Part shown: piece after piece, positions 9,473 to 18,165 of the stretch | How positions within the stretch are numbered: the first letter of the stretch is position 1 | Layout of the letters: each line of letters starts with the position of its first letter | Origin: Bremia lactucae | Taxonomy: Eukaryota > Oomycota > Peronosporomycetes > Peronosporales > Peronosporaceae | DNA length: 19,547 bases | NCBI RefSeq assembly: GCF_004359215.1 | Contig: NC_090612.1 | Span: forward strand, 4,390,839-4,410,385 | Direction of reading: 5' to 3' | Notes under the pieces: generated by a model | Databases searched by the model: none | What the model was told of the DNA's origin: nothing | What the model saw: only the letters and a program-made list of their open reading frames with translations | Translations under genes and position numbers: made by a program

Positions 9473-9714
9473 ATGCCACCTAAAAGGGGACATGTTGGTG
9501 GGTCGTCTGCGAAGACGCCCACAAAAAACCTAAAACTAAGCGCACGCGCCACGTTAATTCGCCGGCCGCGTCCAATGCCTTAGTCGAAACGCCGACAGCT
9601 ACTACTGCTGTCGCGCTAACAGGGCTGAAGGATCCATCCAACTTTAACAGTGAGGATGCTGATCCGTCGCACATTATCGACTACAACGAGTCGACACCGT
9701 TGCCGTCACCTCAT
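9473..9714 (+). pseudogene. Start of Gag of a family B element, frameshifted, cut by gap
   Basis: ATG at 9473 gives MPPKRGHVGGSSAKTP, an N-terminus of the basic kind common in oomycete LTR-element Gag. The frame then slips near an A-run at about 9520-9530. The second frame continues with NALVETPTATTAVAL and LKDPSNFNSEDADPSHIIDY until the assembly gap at 9715. In a single frame the first reading stops at a TAG within about 40 codons, so this copy needs one frameshift to make sense. It is preceded by the LTR at 8685-9340. The family is inferred from position. Confidence 0.5.
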
Positions 9715-9814
9715 NNNNNNNNNNNNNNNNNNNNNNNNNNNNNNNNNNNNNNNNNNNNNNNNNNNNNNNNNNNNNNNNNNNNNNNNNNNNNNNNNNNNNN
9801 NNNNNNNNNNNNNN
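9715..9814. other. Assembly gap of exactly 100 N
   Basis: One hundred consecutive N, the usual placeholder for a gap of unknown size. Sequence on the left is plus-strand Gag 5' end and on the right minus-strand Gag 3' end, so a retroelement interior is probably missing. Confidence 0.99.
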
Positions 9815-11017
9815 GATTGTGTGTCTGGAGCAACTTTAGTCAAGAGATTCGCAAATTCTCTTGAGGTTGCTGGATCAGTAGGGCGCTGCGCCCCTACTGA
9901 ACCCGACCGTTTTTGGCGGTCCGCTTCGCTGTTGCGATTTCGCAACAACGTCGGACCCGCGACCGTTGCCCTTTTTGGCATACGGTCCAAAATTACGATC
10001 AGTACCTTTCGGTGTTGGGCGTGGGGCACCAAACTTACTAGCGTAGTGTCCTAATTTTTGGCAGCGATGGCATTTCTGTGATCGCTTATTGCTCGAAATG
10101 CAAGGTCTCTCGCTTTCGACGTAAGAAAGGACTATGGGTTCTGGACCTCCTAACTCGTGTCGTCTTGGATGACGATATGATGACGAACTAGCTTGAGCCT
10201 GTCTCAAGCTAAAGTTCTCCTGTTCCGCAACGGATATTGCTTCTTCAAGCGTAACCAGCTCCAAGTGGAACAGGTGGGTCTTTTACGGGACCATCCGTTA
10301 GACCTTGCATGAACACCGTAATCAACGTGTGTTCATGAACTGGGTTATTTGTAATTCAACTCGCTAAGAGTCGTATGTGCTGGGCGTATGCGTGAACATC
10401 ACGCTTGCCTTGCTTAAGTTTCAGAAGCTCTACACGAGCTCTGAACTCAGCCCTTGGTGGTTCAAACGTCTGTTTGAGCCGGGATTTAAAAGCCTCTAGC
10501 GACCCAAAGACGTATGGGTCGCGCAACTTAAGGTCCAATGCCCGAGTTTTGGCACGACCTGCCAAATTTGATTGAGCGAATGCGACTTGCATTTGCTCGT
10601 CGATAATGTGACGTGCCCTTATGGCATCGTCCAACTCGACAAACCATCTCAAGAGGGAGTCTTCTTCGACTCACCTATACTTAGAGATGTCAATCTTTAA
10701 AGTTTCGGAACGACGTGTTTGCGTCATCTCAGGTACAGGGGTCTGTACCTGTTGTATCTTAACAGTTCTGCCTGTTGAGAGCCTTGCTGATTCACCAAGG
10801 CTACCTTTTCCCTCATCTCGTCAAATTCATGTTGTATGAACTTGGCGATGGTTGAATGGAGGGCATCTCTGTCCAAATCGGACAGCATTGCCAAGATTGC
10901 ATCGTTTCATACGGTCGAACTCATTCGTTCGACCGCAGTCCTTTCTATGTCACTTAGAAGGGAGTAACTTTCAGGGGAAACGTGATGCGTATTCCCACTA
11001 TCATCTAACATGTCCAT
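9815..11017 (-). pseudogene. Ty3/Gypsy Gag, copy 2, broken
   Basis: Begins at ATG 11017 (MDMLDDSG). The frame is interrupted by TGA at codon 37 (10907-10909) and resumes with a charged region (LSDLDRDALHSTIAKFIQHE). It then passes into the Retrotrans_gag core at 10356-10652 (MRWFVELDDAIRARH, AQSNLAGRAK, PRAEFRARVELLKLKQGKR). A one-base insertion in a T-run at 10281-10284, compared with copy 1, shifts the frame into 9875-10264. That segment has VAEQENFSLRQA and a degenerate zinc knuckle, CHRC-QKLGHYASKF, in which the last Cys of C-x2-C-x4-H-x4-C is Phe. Gag builds the retroelement capsid; this copy cannot make an intact one. Pol would lie to the left, in the gap. Confidence 0.82.
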
Positions 11018-11067
11018 GTTAGATGTGGGAAATGTGGTCCTTGGACGGACTCCAAAGTGCTACCAGG

Positions 11068-11525
11068 TGTAACGGGGCACTACGACTTGTACTGTTTCAG
11101 TACAAGCCCACTTTGCACTGCTTCAGTTGCGAGTGGTGCCTTACGTTATTTCACGTACACTAGTACGTGCAGAGGAAGACTTCTTGTTAAGGTAACTAGT
11201 TTAAAGAGGGTAAAATAAAAACTGTATTAATATAATTAAGTGTCTCTTTTTTCTATCTTTGTAAATGCTAACTTGATATATAATCTAATACCAAACATGT
11301 AATTGAATTCTTATCTCTATCTTATCTGTAATTCTCTCTTTGATTACTCCTACAGCTAATTAGTCTGCGGAATAAATCGATATAATGGTCTATACCTATT
11401 TATGGAAAAGAATTCTGAACATTACTAGATAAGGTAATATCCTGCTAATATTATATACCTTTTAGATAATATATTAATTAACAACCTTTTAGTGTTAATT
11501 GCATGTAACGATACATCCCGTCATT
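11068..11525 (+). repeat. LTR of family A
   Basis: It begins TGTAACGGGGCACTACGACT and ends CATGTAACGATACATCCCGT-CATT (the expected TTACA end is mutated). It aligns along its whole length with 18166-18616. Its orientation is opposite to the Gag on its left, so it is not that Gag's 5' LTR and is probably a separate or solo LTR. No target duplication is visible at its edges. Confidence 0.8.
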
Positions 11526-11526
11526 A

Positions 11527-11712
11527 AAAATGTTATACCTATAATTTTAAATATCATAATGAAAATTTTAATTTATATGTTAAAATCGAATATCATGTTA
11601 TGAGGGGTAAATATGATCTATTAGGTATTTATTCTAGAAAAACATCAAGATCAAAATATGGAACTGCTCATATTGATTTAGCTTTTAATAGTGCTGAACA
11701 TATTATGAGAGG
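11527..11712 (+). pseudogene. Mitochondrial-like coding insert (NUMT)
   Basis: A very AT-rich stretch with about 62 open codons and almost only A or T in third positions, unlike every nuclear gene here. The frame reads YNFKYHNENFNLYVKIEYHV, then RGKYDLLGIYSRKTSRSKYG and TAHIDLAFNSAEHIMRG. This looks like part of a mitochondrially encoded ribosomal protein; the C-terminal region of Rps3 is my best guess, but that is weak. It is inserted exactly between a family A LTR end and a family B LTR end, and both junctions are abrupt. I infer a fragment of mitochondrial DNA captured in the nucleus. A contaminating or misassembled mitochondrial read is the alternative. Confidence 0.55.
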
Positions 11713-11831
11713 TTACACCACACCCGAGTGCTGGGTCTAATTACTGTTATTTAGTAATCGACCATCCCTTAAGAACACTAAGTGAACTATACAGGGACTG
11801 TGTAACATTAGGGCAACTTTATCCCGTTCCA
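11713..11831 (+). repeat. LTR family B right-end fragment
   Basis: ACCACACCCGAGTGCTGGGT through CGTTCCA matches the last 115 bases of the LTR at 8685-9340 with scattered substitutions. The final TTACA is mutated to TTCCA. It starts abruptly at the edge of the mitochondrial-like insert. Confidence 0.75.
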
Positions 11832-13379
11832 TTAATCGCATTGATTGCACTTTACTGCTGCGCAGGCGCAAGCGACAAAATTCATGTCCTTATAACAAAT
11901 TAGTGACGCTGAGCGTGACTTATAACTTGCTAAAATTAAAAGTAAATTAATTAATAGCAAAGCCAAGTGGGCGTGATGGAAGCAGCCGATAGGCGTCACA
12001 GTGCAGTGGTGCATATAAATGCCTGCAATCGTTTACCAATGGTGTTGCAGAAGTCGCCACACATCGTAGGAAAGAAAAGTTTCACCGTGTTGCACCCGAT
12101 CGTCAGGAATTGCTCGAGCCCCCAGAGCCCAAAAGCGGTCAATATGATGATGGAATTATGTATTAAAAGCGATCCCTCGTACGCAAGAAAAGGACAGTGG
12201 CAGTTGATAGTTGTTTACTTACCAACTGCGCCGATCGCTTGACCATTCTTACAATAGTCCTCACAGTACTAGGTAACAAGCGCAAATAAGGCGGTATCCG
12301 ATTTTCGCCGTGCGACAAGCGAAGTAAATTAATTGATGATAAAGTAAAAAACGATAAAGTAAATTCCATTAAGAAGGTGCTGATGTCTATCGTTGCAAAA
12401 ACATTCTCACGTCAATTGGCCCATCTGGCAACGTAAGGGTGTTGGCTTCGATTGAAAAGTAATGGAGTCAGTTAAGAAGTTTAGCTTATGCAATGGGTTG
12501 ATTGGAAGGCGTATTAATGTTCCATCTGTGAACACTGGCTAGAAATCTTACTGGTAATACTCAACAATCTGATTCTCCTCTATCACCTACCTAGTCGTAA
12601 TCTGAATCTCTGGATGTAAGACATTTGTCGATCAAAGCCTTTCACTTAAATTGTAATCTAATCAGAAAATGAGCGCTTTATTGATATGACCATGCATCTA
12701 CGTTGCAACTGATTGTAGTGGCACAAATACAAGAGCCAAGAGGTTGTATGCATTTTAGTATTTCGAACGCATAAACGGCTGTGCGTGAGAAGGTGTAAGT
12801 CCTTGGTAAACTCACCTGCGCGCTGAGTGTTACATCACTTTAAAGACGGCACTTGAGTACATATGGCGGCGACACACTGAATGTTTAACTTATTAAATAG
12901 CAGATTGCCCAGACTCTAATCCAGAGATCTGCTCAAGCTTATTTACTCCACCAGCAATTGGGACAACAATATCTGCTGTTGTTCATAGCTCTGCTTGCGA
13001 AGCAATGCTGGCTATAGCATCGATATGATATTAGCGGCCGAGCGACGGCTTCCGGGTGCGTTCTTTTAGCTACTTATCATGTAACCGTAAACGCTGGGGG
13101 CGCTTAATGAATACTATCGGTACATCTATTTCATACGTGCCAAACGCGCTGTTCTAAATTATCAGCCGGCAGCTGCATCTGTTGCAACCTAATTTCATAT
13201 CATTCAATTTCATTATAGTGGTTGGACTCATTGACATCGTCTCAGTCACCGACTCTTCAGGGTGATTTATCGCACTTGGGGTAAGGTCCACCTTGAAGCG
13301 AGCGCCCTGGCCATGTCAAATTCCATCCTCCGCATTACATACCACTCCTCGCTATGCCTTCTATAGATATGCCGTTTCG
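11832..13379. other. Long intergenic region, only weak coding hints
   Basis: No recognisable gene. Two overlapping plus-strand frames at 11967-12242 and 11993-12166 have a coding-like feel; the second reads HRRKEKFHRVAPDRQELLEP then PEPKSGQYDDG. They lack domains and any clear splice pattern. From 12370 to 13290 I see no open frame of interest. A short palindrome-like CAACAATATCTGCTGTTG lies at about 12964-12981. Confidence 0.4.
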
Positions 13380-13542
13380 GCCACACCTTCTCACCTTTCA
13401 TTTCCCTGCCAAAACTACTCAGCGGATACCTGTTCATATCATGTCTTTTCCCAACCGCATAGTCCCCTTGCTACCCACCCCTCCATCAAGTCACTTTTAA
13501 AATCTTCCAGCCGCAGCCACTGCACCCCATTAAGACTCCACA
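13380..13542 (+). promoter_or_regulatory. Pyrimidine-rich promoter and 5' UTR of the PB1 gene
   Basis: The 160 bases before the PB1-gene ATG are markedly C/T-rich, as is common just upstream of oomycete genes. TCATTTCC at 13398-13405 resembles the core of the oomycete initiator element (TCATTYY) and lies about 140 bases upstream of the ATG. The start context is CACAATGAA, a favourable one. An 85-codon frame crossing this region (13293-13550) is Ser/His/Pro-rich and I consider it non-coding. Confidence 0.45.
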
Positions 13543-14622
13543 ATGAATGAGAACGTCGTCCTACAACTAAGTTACGCAGGCGAGACCCACGAAATGACCA
13601 TTTCCTTGCGGTCATCAAGCCCTAAAGACGATTTAAGCTACGAATTAGTGCTCGCAAAGGTACAAGAGACGTTTCCACAACTAGCACACAAGTGCTGGAC
13701 GCTAGTCTACCGCGACGACGAAGGCGACGTCGTCACGCTATCGCACACGCTCGAGTTTGACGAGGCCTGTCGTGTTTTTTTAGCAATGAGCCCCAAGGAC
13801 AAGGACACACCGCGCACCCTGCATTTTTGTGTTCTGCAGCGCATTTCACTTCGAGAAAAAGTCGTGGCGCCTGTACTCCAAAAGATTATGGAGCTCGCAC
13901 GCGATGCTGCCACGTATATGCGAAACAGCGACCGGACTTCAACAGGCCGCTGTCCTCTTGTGCGCCTCGCTAATGTAGCCATCTTGCAAGCGGGTGTCAC
14001 TATAAACAACATTCGAAACAGTGACGTGCTCGGTCGCGGTCGGGCCTCGCTGGGCATCTCGGCCGCCCACACGCGGACATTACTGCTCTCTGCTCGCAGC
14101 GGGATGAGCTCGCAATTTCGACGAGCGAGTTCGGTCGTTTCGGCTGGTATTGAGCGTCGACGATCGTCTAGTGGCGTAAGAAGTGCATTTGATTCAACGC
14201 CCTTTTCCAAGCCCCATTCTGTCCATCAACAGACCTCGATGCCATCAGCCGAAGTGGCCGAGACCGTAGATTTGCGACAAACGGAGTTACCAGTGCTGGT
14301 GGCAGAAATGACAGTCAATAATAGCGATGAAGAGCCCCCTGCACTCATTCTCGCTGCAGATGTTGAGGAGTTACAAGAGCCGGCGGCTGTCTATGAGTCG
14401 GATACGGACACATTGTGCGACGACGACGACCGCGAGTGGGACGTTGTTAATACTACGGGTCATAGCGAGAATATAATTGCTGAGACCGATGAAGAGTGGA
14501 GTCGAGAACTTCAAGTGATTCGAGAAGTTCTTACGCATGTGGACGAAGAACGTTGCTGTGAGCTCTTATGTCAGTACGATGGAGACGTTCAGACGGTCCT
14601 CATGGAGCTTACCGACCTGTAA
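13543..14622 (+). CDS. PB1-UBA protein with AIM/LIR-like motif, putative autophagy receptor
   Basis: A single exon of 359 residues. Residues about 4-98 form a PB1 domain: VVLQLSYAGETHEMTI at the start, then YRDDEGDVVTLSHTLEFDEA at 56-75. The latter is an OPCA motif with the acidic D-D-E-G-D core, so it can act as the acidic (type I) face. The middle (100-295) is Ser/Arg-rich and looks disordered. At 293-302 comes CDDDDREWDVV-type sequence. W299-x-x-V302 after a run of acids fits the ATG8-interacting motif W/F/Y-x-x-L/I/V. Residues about 320-359 look like a three-helix UBA domain, with REVLTHVDEERCCELL and YDGDVQTVLMEL. PB1, AIM and UBA in this order is the layout of p62/SQSTM1 and NBR1, though ZZ and FW domains are missing. 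The inferred role is linking ubiquitinated cargo to autophagosomes. A PB1 scaffold of other function is the alternative. Confidence 0.8.
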   Translation: MNENVVLQLSYAGETHEMTISLRSSSPKDDLSYELVLAKVQETFPQLAHKCWTLVYRDDEGDVVTLSHTLEFDEACRVFLAMSPKDKDTPRTLHFCVLQRISLREKVVAPVLQKIMELARDAATYMRNSDRTSTGRCPLVRLANVAILQAGVTINNIRNSDVLGRGRASLGISAAHTRTLLLSARSGMSSQFRRASSVVSAGIERRRSSSGVRSAFDSTPFSKPHSVHQQTSMPSAEVAETVDLRQTELPVLVAEMTVNNSDEEPPALILAADVEELQEPAAVYESDTDTLCDDDDREWDVVNTTGHSENIIAETDEEWSRELQVIREVLTHVDEERCCELLCQYDGDVQTVLMELTDL

Positions 14623-15640
14623 AATTAGGAGCTGTGTTTTTATTTCTGATTAATAATTAATCCAAATAAGTCGTTTATAACGTGGGTTTGTCTATTGATA
14701 ATGAAGGGTTTGAAACCTCGGCGCTGGTAGTTTTTGTCGCTTGCAAGTCCGGTTGATCCACTCGTATCACAGCTTGAACTTGGCCCGAAGCGACACTTCG
14801 GCATCAAAATGCAAAGTTTAAGCAAGCAGGGCTTCTCCTATGCATTTTTCATTGCCCTCGACTGACAAACTTGGACGCCTTCAAGTTGCCAATTAAAGAG
14901 TCTTGCAACAGTCTTGCAACGAAAAGGTAAGTTTTGAGTTTCGATAGGTATATTTGCTATATGCAATCTGTGCGGTACCACGCCTTGTAAACCGAATAAT
15001 AAGCGACTAATTGTTTGAGAATTTTTGAGCTGCTGTTCGCTTGTTGTGGTCATGCAAGCACGTTACGAGCCGGTCAAGTCGATAACTTGCCATTTGCAGG
15101 CCGTTTCGATGGTATGGACAATACAAGATGCGAGCTTCTTAAAAGATTTAATTGAAGTCGTGTGCATATACTACGGTGACAGTATCCTATCGCCTGAGAT
15201 CGAGCTTTTACTGTCATTCAATACCTCGACTTCCATGAGACTTCCAATATACATACCAGACCTTCATTTGCTGCGGGTGATGTAGCACTCGATGAACAGC
15301 ATTGCTTTGGTCGTACACAGAATTCTACCGACTTTTACATCTACTTGACGATGAAGAGTCACATTTTGGCCTGCGGTTTGTTCCGGATCGCAATGAGCTT
15401 GCAGAAAGCACGAATTTTAAACCACACTTCCGTTTTCTAAATTACACCAACTGTTTATTTATGGTCATTTACTGCTCTATACGGCAGAAAAATTCGAGCT
15501 TTCATTTTATTGACCCGCAATCTAATTCCTTATCAAGAAAAGCTAAAAGCACAATTTTCGATGACAAAAACTACTCATTTAATTGTCCAAAGGGTTGAAT
15601 ATAGATGGATCCAAAAAAAGTATTTTATTGCAAATTGAAG
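14623..15640. other. Unresolved region with disconnected coding-like pieces on both strands
   Basis: After the PB1-gene stop no single long frame appears, but short coding-like phrases do. On the plus strand these include VDPLVSQLELGPKRHFGIK at 14746-14865, and EFYRLLHLLDDEESHFGLRF at about 15320-15380. A consensus donor AAAAG|GTAAGT lies at 14927-14932 (plus). On the minus strand the frame at 15010-14860 reads YLSKLKTYLFVARLLQDSL. I could not chain any of these into a consistent spliced gene. It may be a decayed gene or a split gene with introns I cannot place. Confidence 0.3.
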
Positions 15641-15688
15641 TCAATGCCCACGTTTGGCTAATAATACACTTGGGCTTGGCTACTTGGT

Positions 15689-16205
15689 TTACTGAAACAC
15701 GTAATCGAGTAAAATCAATTCTTTGACAATGTCCTCCGGCCTCGCCAGTCCCACGCTTGCATGGTCGTTCTCGCAAAATCAGCAGCCGACAGTCCGCTTT
15801 GAGCTACTCCGATTAAATGAGACATGCTGCAAAACGCGATTATTTAGCCTATACCTCAATGTCTTTCATCATTACTTCCTGTCGTTCAATCTCGGCATTC
15901 AAAGTATCCGCTGCAAATTATTGGCCATTAGACCTCGATCAATAACGTTGCTGCAGCGTACAGCTCGTTTGTCAACCACATTAGGTCCCATGCCTTCTTC
16001 CTCGAAACTTTGCGCACCTTGTTATTAATTCGTCCCGCCTTCTTCCAATGCTAGCAACAGTCGTGCCTCCTCATCGAGCAAATATATTTGCTGCTTCTTT
16101 AGCTCGCATTCCATACTTAAAACTTCCGTCGTAGTGTACGTTACTCGTCGTCCAAATTACATAGTCATGCTGTGCTTACTCGTCACGCTCAATATTTTGT
16201 CCCAT
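15689..16205 (-). CDS. Probable small split coiled-coil gene, splicing unresolved
   Basis: Ordered minus-strand pieces look like exons of one gene. MGQNIERD starts at 16205 and is followed by a GTAAGC donor at about 16180. Then come MECELKKQQIYLLDEEARLL and LALEEGG, next a frame with KKAWDLMWLTNELYAAATLL, next ADTLNAEIERQEVMMKDIE followed by a GTATAG donor, and last RPEDIVKELILLDYVFQ ending at TAA 15689-15691. The middle pieces are rich in E, K, L and Q in heptad-like order, so a short coiled-coil protein is likely. The 3' end lies 690 bases from the Vti1 gene stop, on the same strand. I could not find junctions that keep every phase, so a recent pseudogene is possible. No family is named; boundaries are approximate. 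Confidence 0.38.
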
Positions 16206-16378
16206 CTTTTTCCCCATTAATGGAAGTTAACAGACGCTTTATTTTACTTGTTTGATTTTCCCGTTGCCGAATATGTGACGCGATGCCAGCTGACTTCTTA
16301 TGACGGTACAAGAATTTATTGCATCAATTAAAATATTGTTACAGATCTTGCAATAATTACTTGAGCTTATCAATGGAA

Positions 16379-17516
16379 TTAAAACCTACGCGAAGTCCTA
16401 ATAAAATCGGCATAGAGTACGTAGCAAATCGCGACGCCAAGAATAAAAATGGTCGTGTACAAAACAATCGTATTGGTAAGGATTCGGCGCGTCATACGCT
16501 GCAATAATCGCCGCGCTTCGGTTAGCATAGCACCCGTCTCGCGCACCTACGAACGGGACACCAGTTTGAGTCTCAATGATTAAATACAAATTTATTCTAC
16601 AGGCACCTTATCATGGGATTCAAGAAGCCTTTCACGCTGACTGGCTAGTGTATCCAGCACAGCAATTCCCACCTCTTCCGTCTCTGCTACGATCCGATGT
16701 GTATCTTCCAGCTTCATGGACGATCTAGACCAGATAAAATTAGAGGCATCTCTTCACAATGCTATTTGTGACAAAGCAACTGTAATAACATACTGGGTCA
16801 GTCGATCCGTGCTTTTCGTCAAGCGCTCGTAGTGTGAAGCCTATTCATAAATTTGTGCACTATAAGCTTCAAATGATTCATATGACAGCATCAAAAGTTC
16901 GACTTCTTTTCACAAACTTGGCTATTCTTGCTAGAGACAGCGCTTCCTTCTTTTGCCATAAGTTGCGCTCGTTCTATGTCACGAATGAGCCCTTGCAACT
17001 CTTCTCGATACAAATTGACCTGCACCAATATTAACAATATTCGTTAAACTTCCTTCCCTAAAAGCTTGACAAAATGTAACATATTACCTTCGTCTGCATG
17101 GCTTTCCTTAACATTGGCTGCCTGCCACGCACTTCCACCGTCATGAGCTTAATCTGTCGCATTAAAGGCATTGCCGCGAGCAAAACAAAACCACCAATTA
17201 TCAGTCTGCTCAGGACAGTACCTTGTTGCAAATGGATAGTACAACTACCTACACATCGCTGAGCTTCTACGACTTGGGCTTGACCAATTTGGGAGGCTTT
17301 TGAGACAGCGCTTCCTGTATTTTATATGTGGGAAGCACAATAATTGTTTAATGTTGACACAAATTTGCGTTCATCGCTGGGAAAAATTCGCGTTGTGCTT
17401 CATGCATTTTACGCACTTTCTTCGCGTAACATAGTATTTATATTGTTGTTTATGGACATCTTGCAGTCCACAAAGTCCGCCTCTAGCGACAGGAACTCGG
17501 CTGGGAACTCGGCCAT
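16379..17516 (-). CDS. VTI1: Vti1-type Qb-SNARE, seven exons
   Basis: Exons complement(16379..16546, 16607..16724, 16794..16840, 16918..17019, 17088..17153, 17253..17314, 17417..17516) join in frame to 220 residues, close to the 217-232 usual for Vti1. The start is MAEFPAEFLSLEADF. Exons 2-4 give the N-terminal helical region (ASQIGQAQVVEAQ, TVEVRGRQP, REELQGLIRDIERA). The SNARE motif runs from about 126 to 188 (RIVAETEEVGIAVLDTLASQ, RERLLESHDKVRETG, LLQRMTRRILTN), with Gln155 at the zero layer. A single C-terminal membrane anchor covers about 191-211 (VLYTTIFILGVAICYVLY), followed by a short basic tail. Introns are 102, 99, 68, 77, 69 and 60 bases, with donors GTGCGT, GTAGGT, GTAATA, GTTTGT, GTATGT and GTGCCT and acceptors CAG or TAG. 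Vti1 acts in Golgi-endosome-vacuole fusion. All seven exons keep phase, so the gene looks intact. Confidence 0.88.
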
Positions 17517-17831
17517 TTTGAAGAAATTGTCAGATTGCAACAATCGCTAATTCTGAAACTCGTCGATTACAAAAACTCATTTTTAATCAAACAAATAATT
17601 GTTTCTTAGGAGGCCACTTTTACCAAATGTGTGTGTGATAATTAAAAATGATAATAACATATTGATGTGTTAAAAAATGTGATCTGGTAAAATCCCCTCA
17701 GTCGGGTAGGCTAATTTTTCTGCAAACTTTGTGCTAATGTTCGCTTAGCAGGTAGGGGGCGATATGATAGCACCGCCCGCTCGCTGCCTTTTGCGGCGTT
17801 TCGTACCAGACGACCTTGACGGCCTTATCTG
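17517..17831. other. Intergenic, upstream of the Vti1 gene
   Basis: No gene is seen. It holds the Vti1 promoter side next to its ATG, followed by a GC-richer stretch at 17750-17831 that ends abruptly at the reversed family A LTR. Confidence 0.4.
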
Positions 17832-18165
17832 GGTAACGGGGTGTATCGTTACATGAAATTAACACTTAAGTGTTGTTTATTAATAAATTATCTGAAAAGT
17901 ATTTATTGGAATTGATGCGATTCGAAGTCATCCTTTCTTATCTGTCTCTCTGTTTGCGCGCGTCGAGTGCTGACTGGACCGCGGAGCGAGTAGATATAAT
18001 GGCCTATATCTACCAATGGGTAAGCTTTCCAAATATTACTATTTAAAGTAATATTCCCCAAATATTACCTACAGTTTACTTTTACCCTCTTTAAGAGCAA
18101 ATGTGTTAAAGGGAGTCTTCCTCTGCACGTACTAATTTATGTGAAGTGACGTGTCGCACCACTTA
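17832..18165 (-). repeat. Reversed LTR of family A, head missing
   Basis: Starting at GTAACGGGGTGTATCGTTAC (17833) it is the reverse complement of the end of the LTR at 18166-18616. The first 32 bases are a perfect inverted match to 18584-18615. Further on, TTTTACCCTCTTTAAG and GTCTTCCTCTGCACGTAC are reversed copies of the LTR head region at 18241-18312. The first 70 or so bases of the LTR head are not present. It stands head-to-head with the next LTR. Confidence 0.75.

Noticed and set aside
13293..13550. 85-codon frame just upstream of the PB1 gene
   Set aside because: Composition reflects the C/T-rich promoter and leader, and it overlaps the PB1-gene start in another frame.
13707..14210. 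167-codon minus-strand frame inside the PB1-UBA gene
   Set aside because: Antisense shadow of a domain-bearing gene; Arg/Ser-rich and without any recognisable fold.
16918..17019. Vti1 as a frameshifted pseudogene because frames change around 16840-16920
   Set aside because: A 77-base GT...TAG intron at 16841-16917 restores the frame, and total length fits the family.
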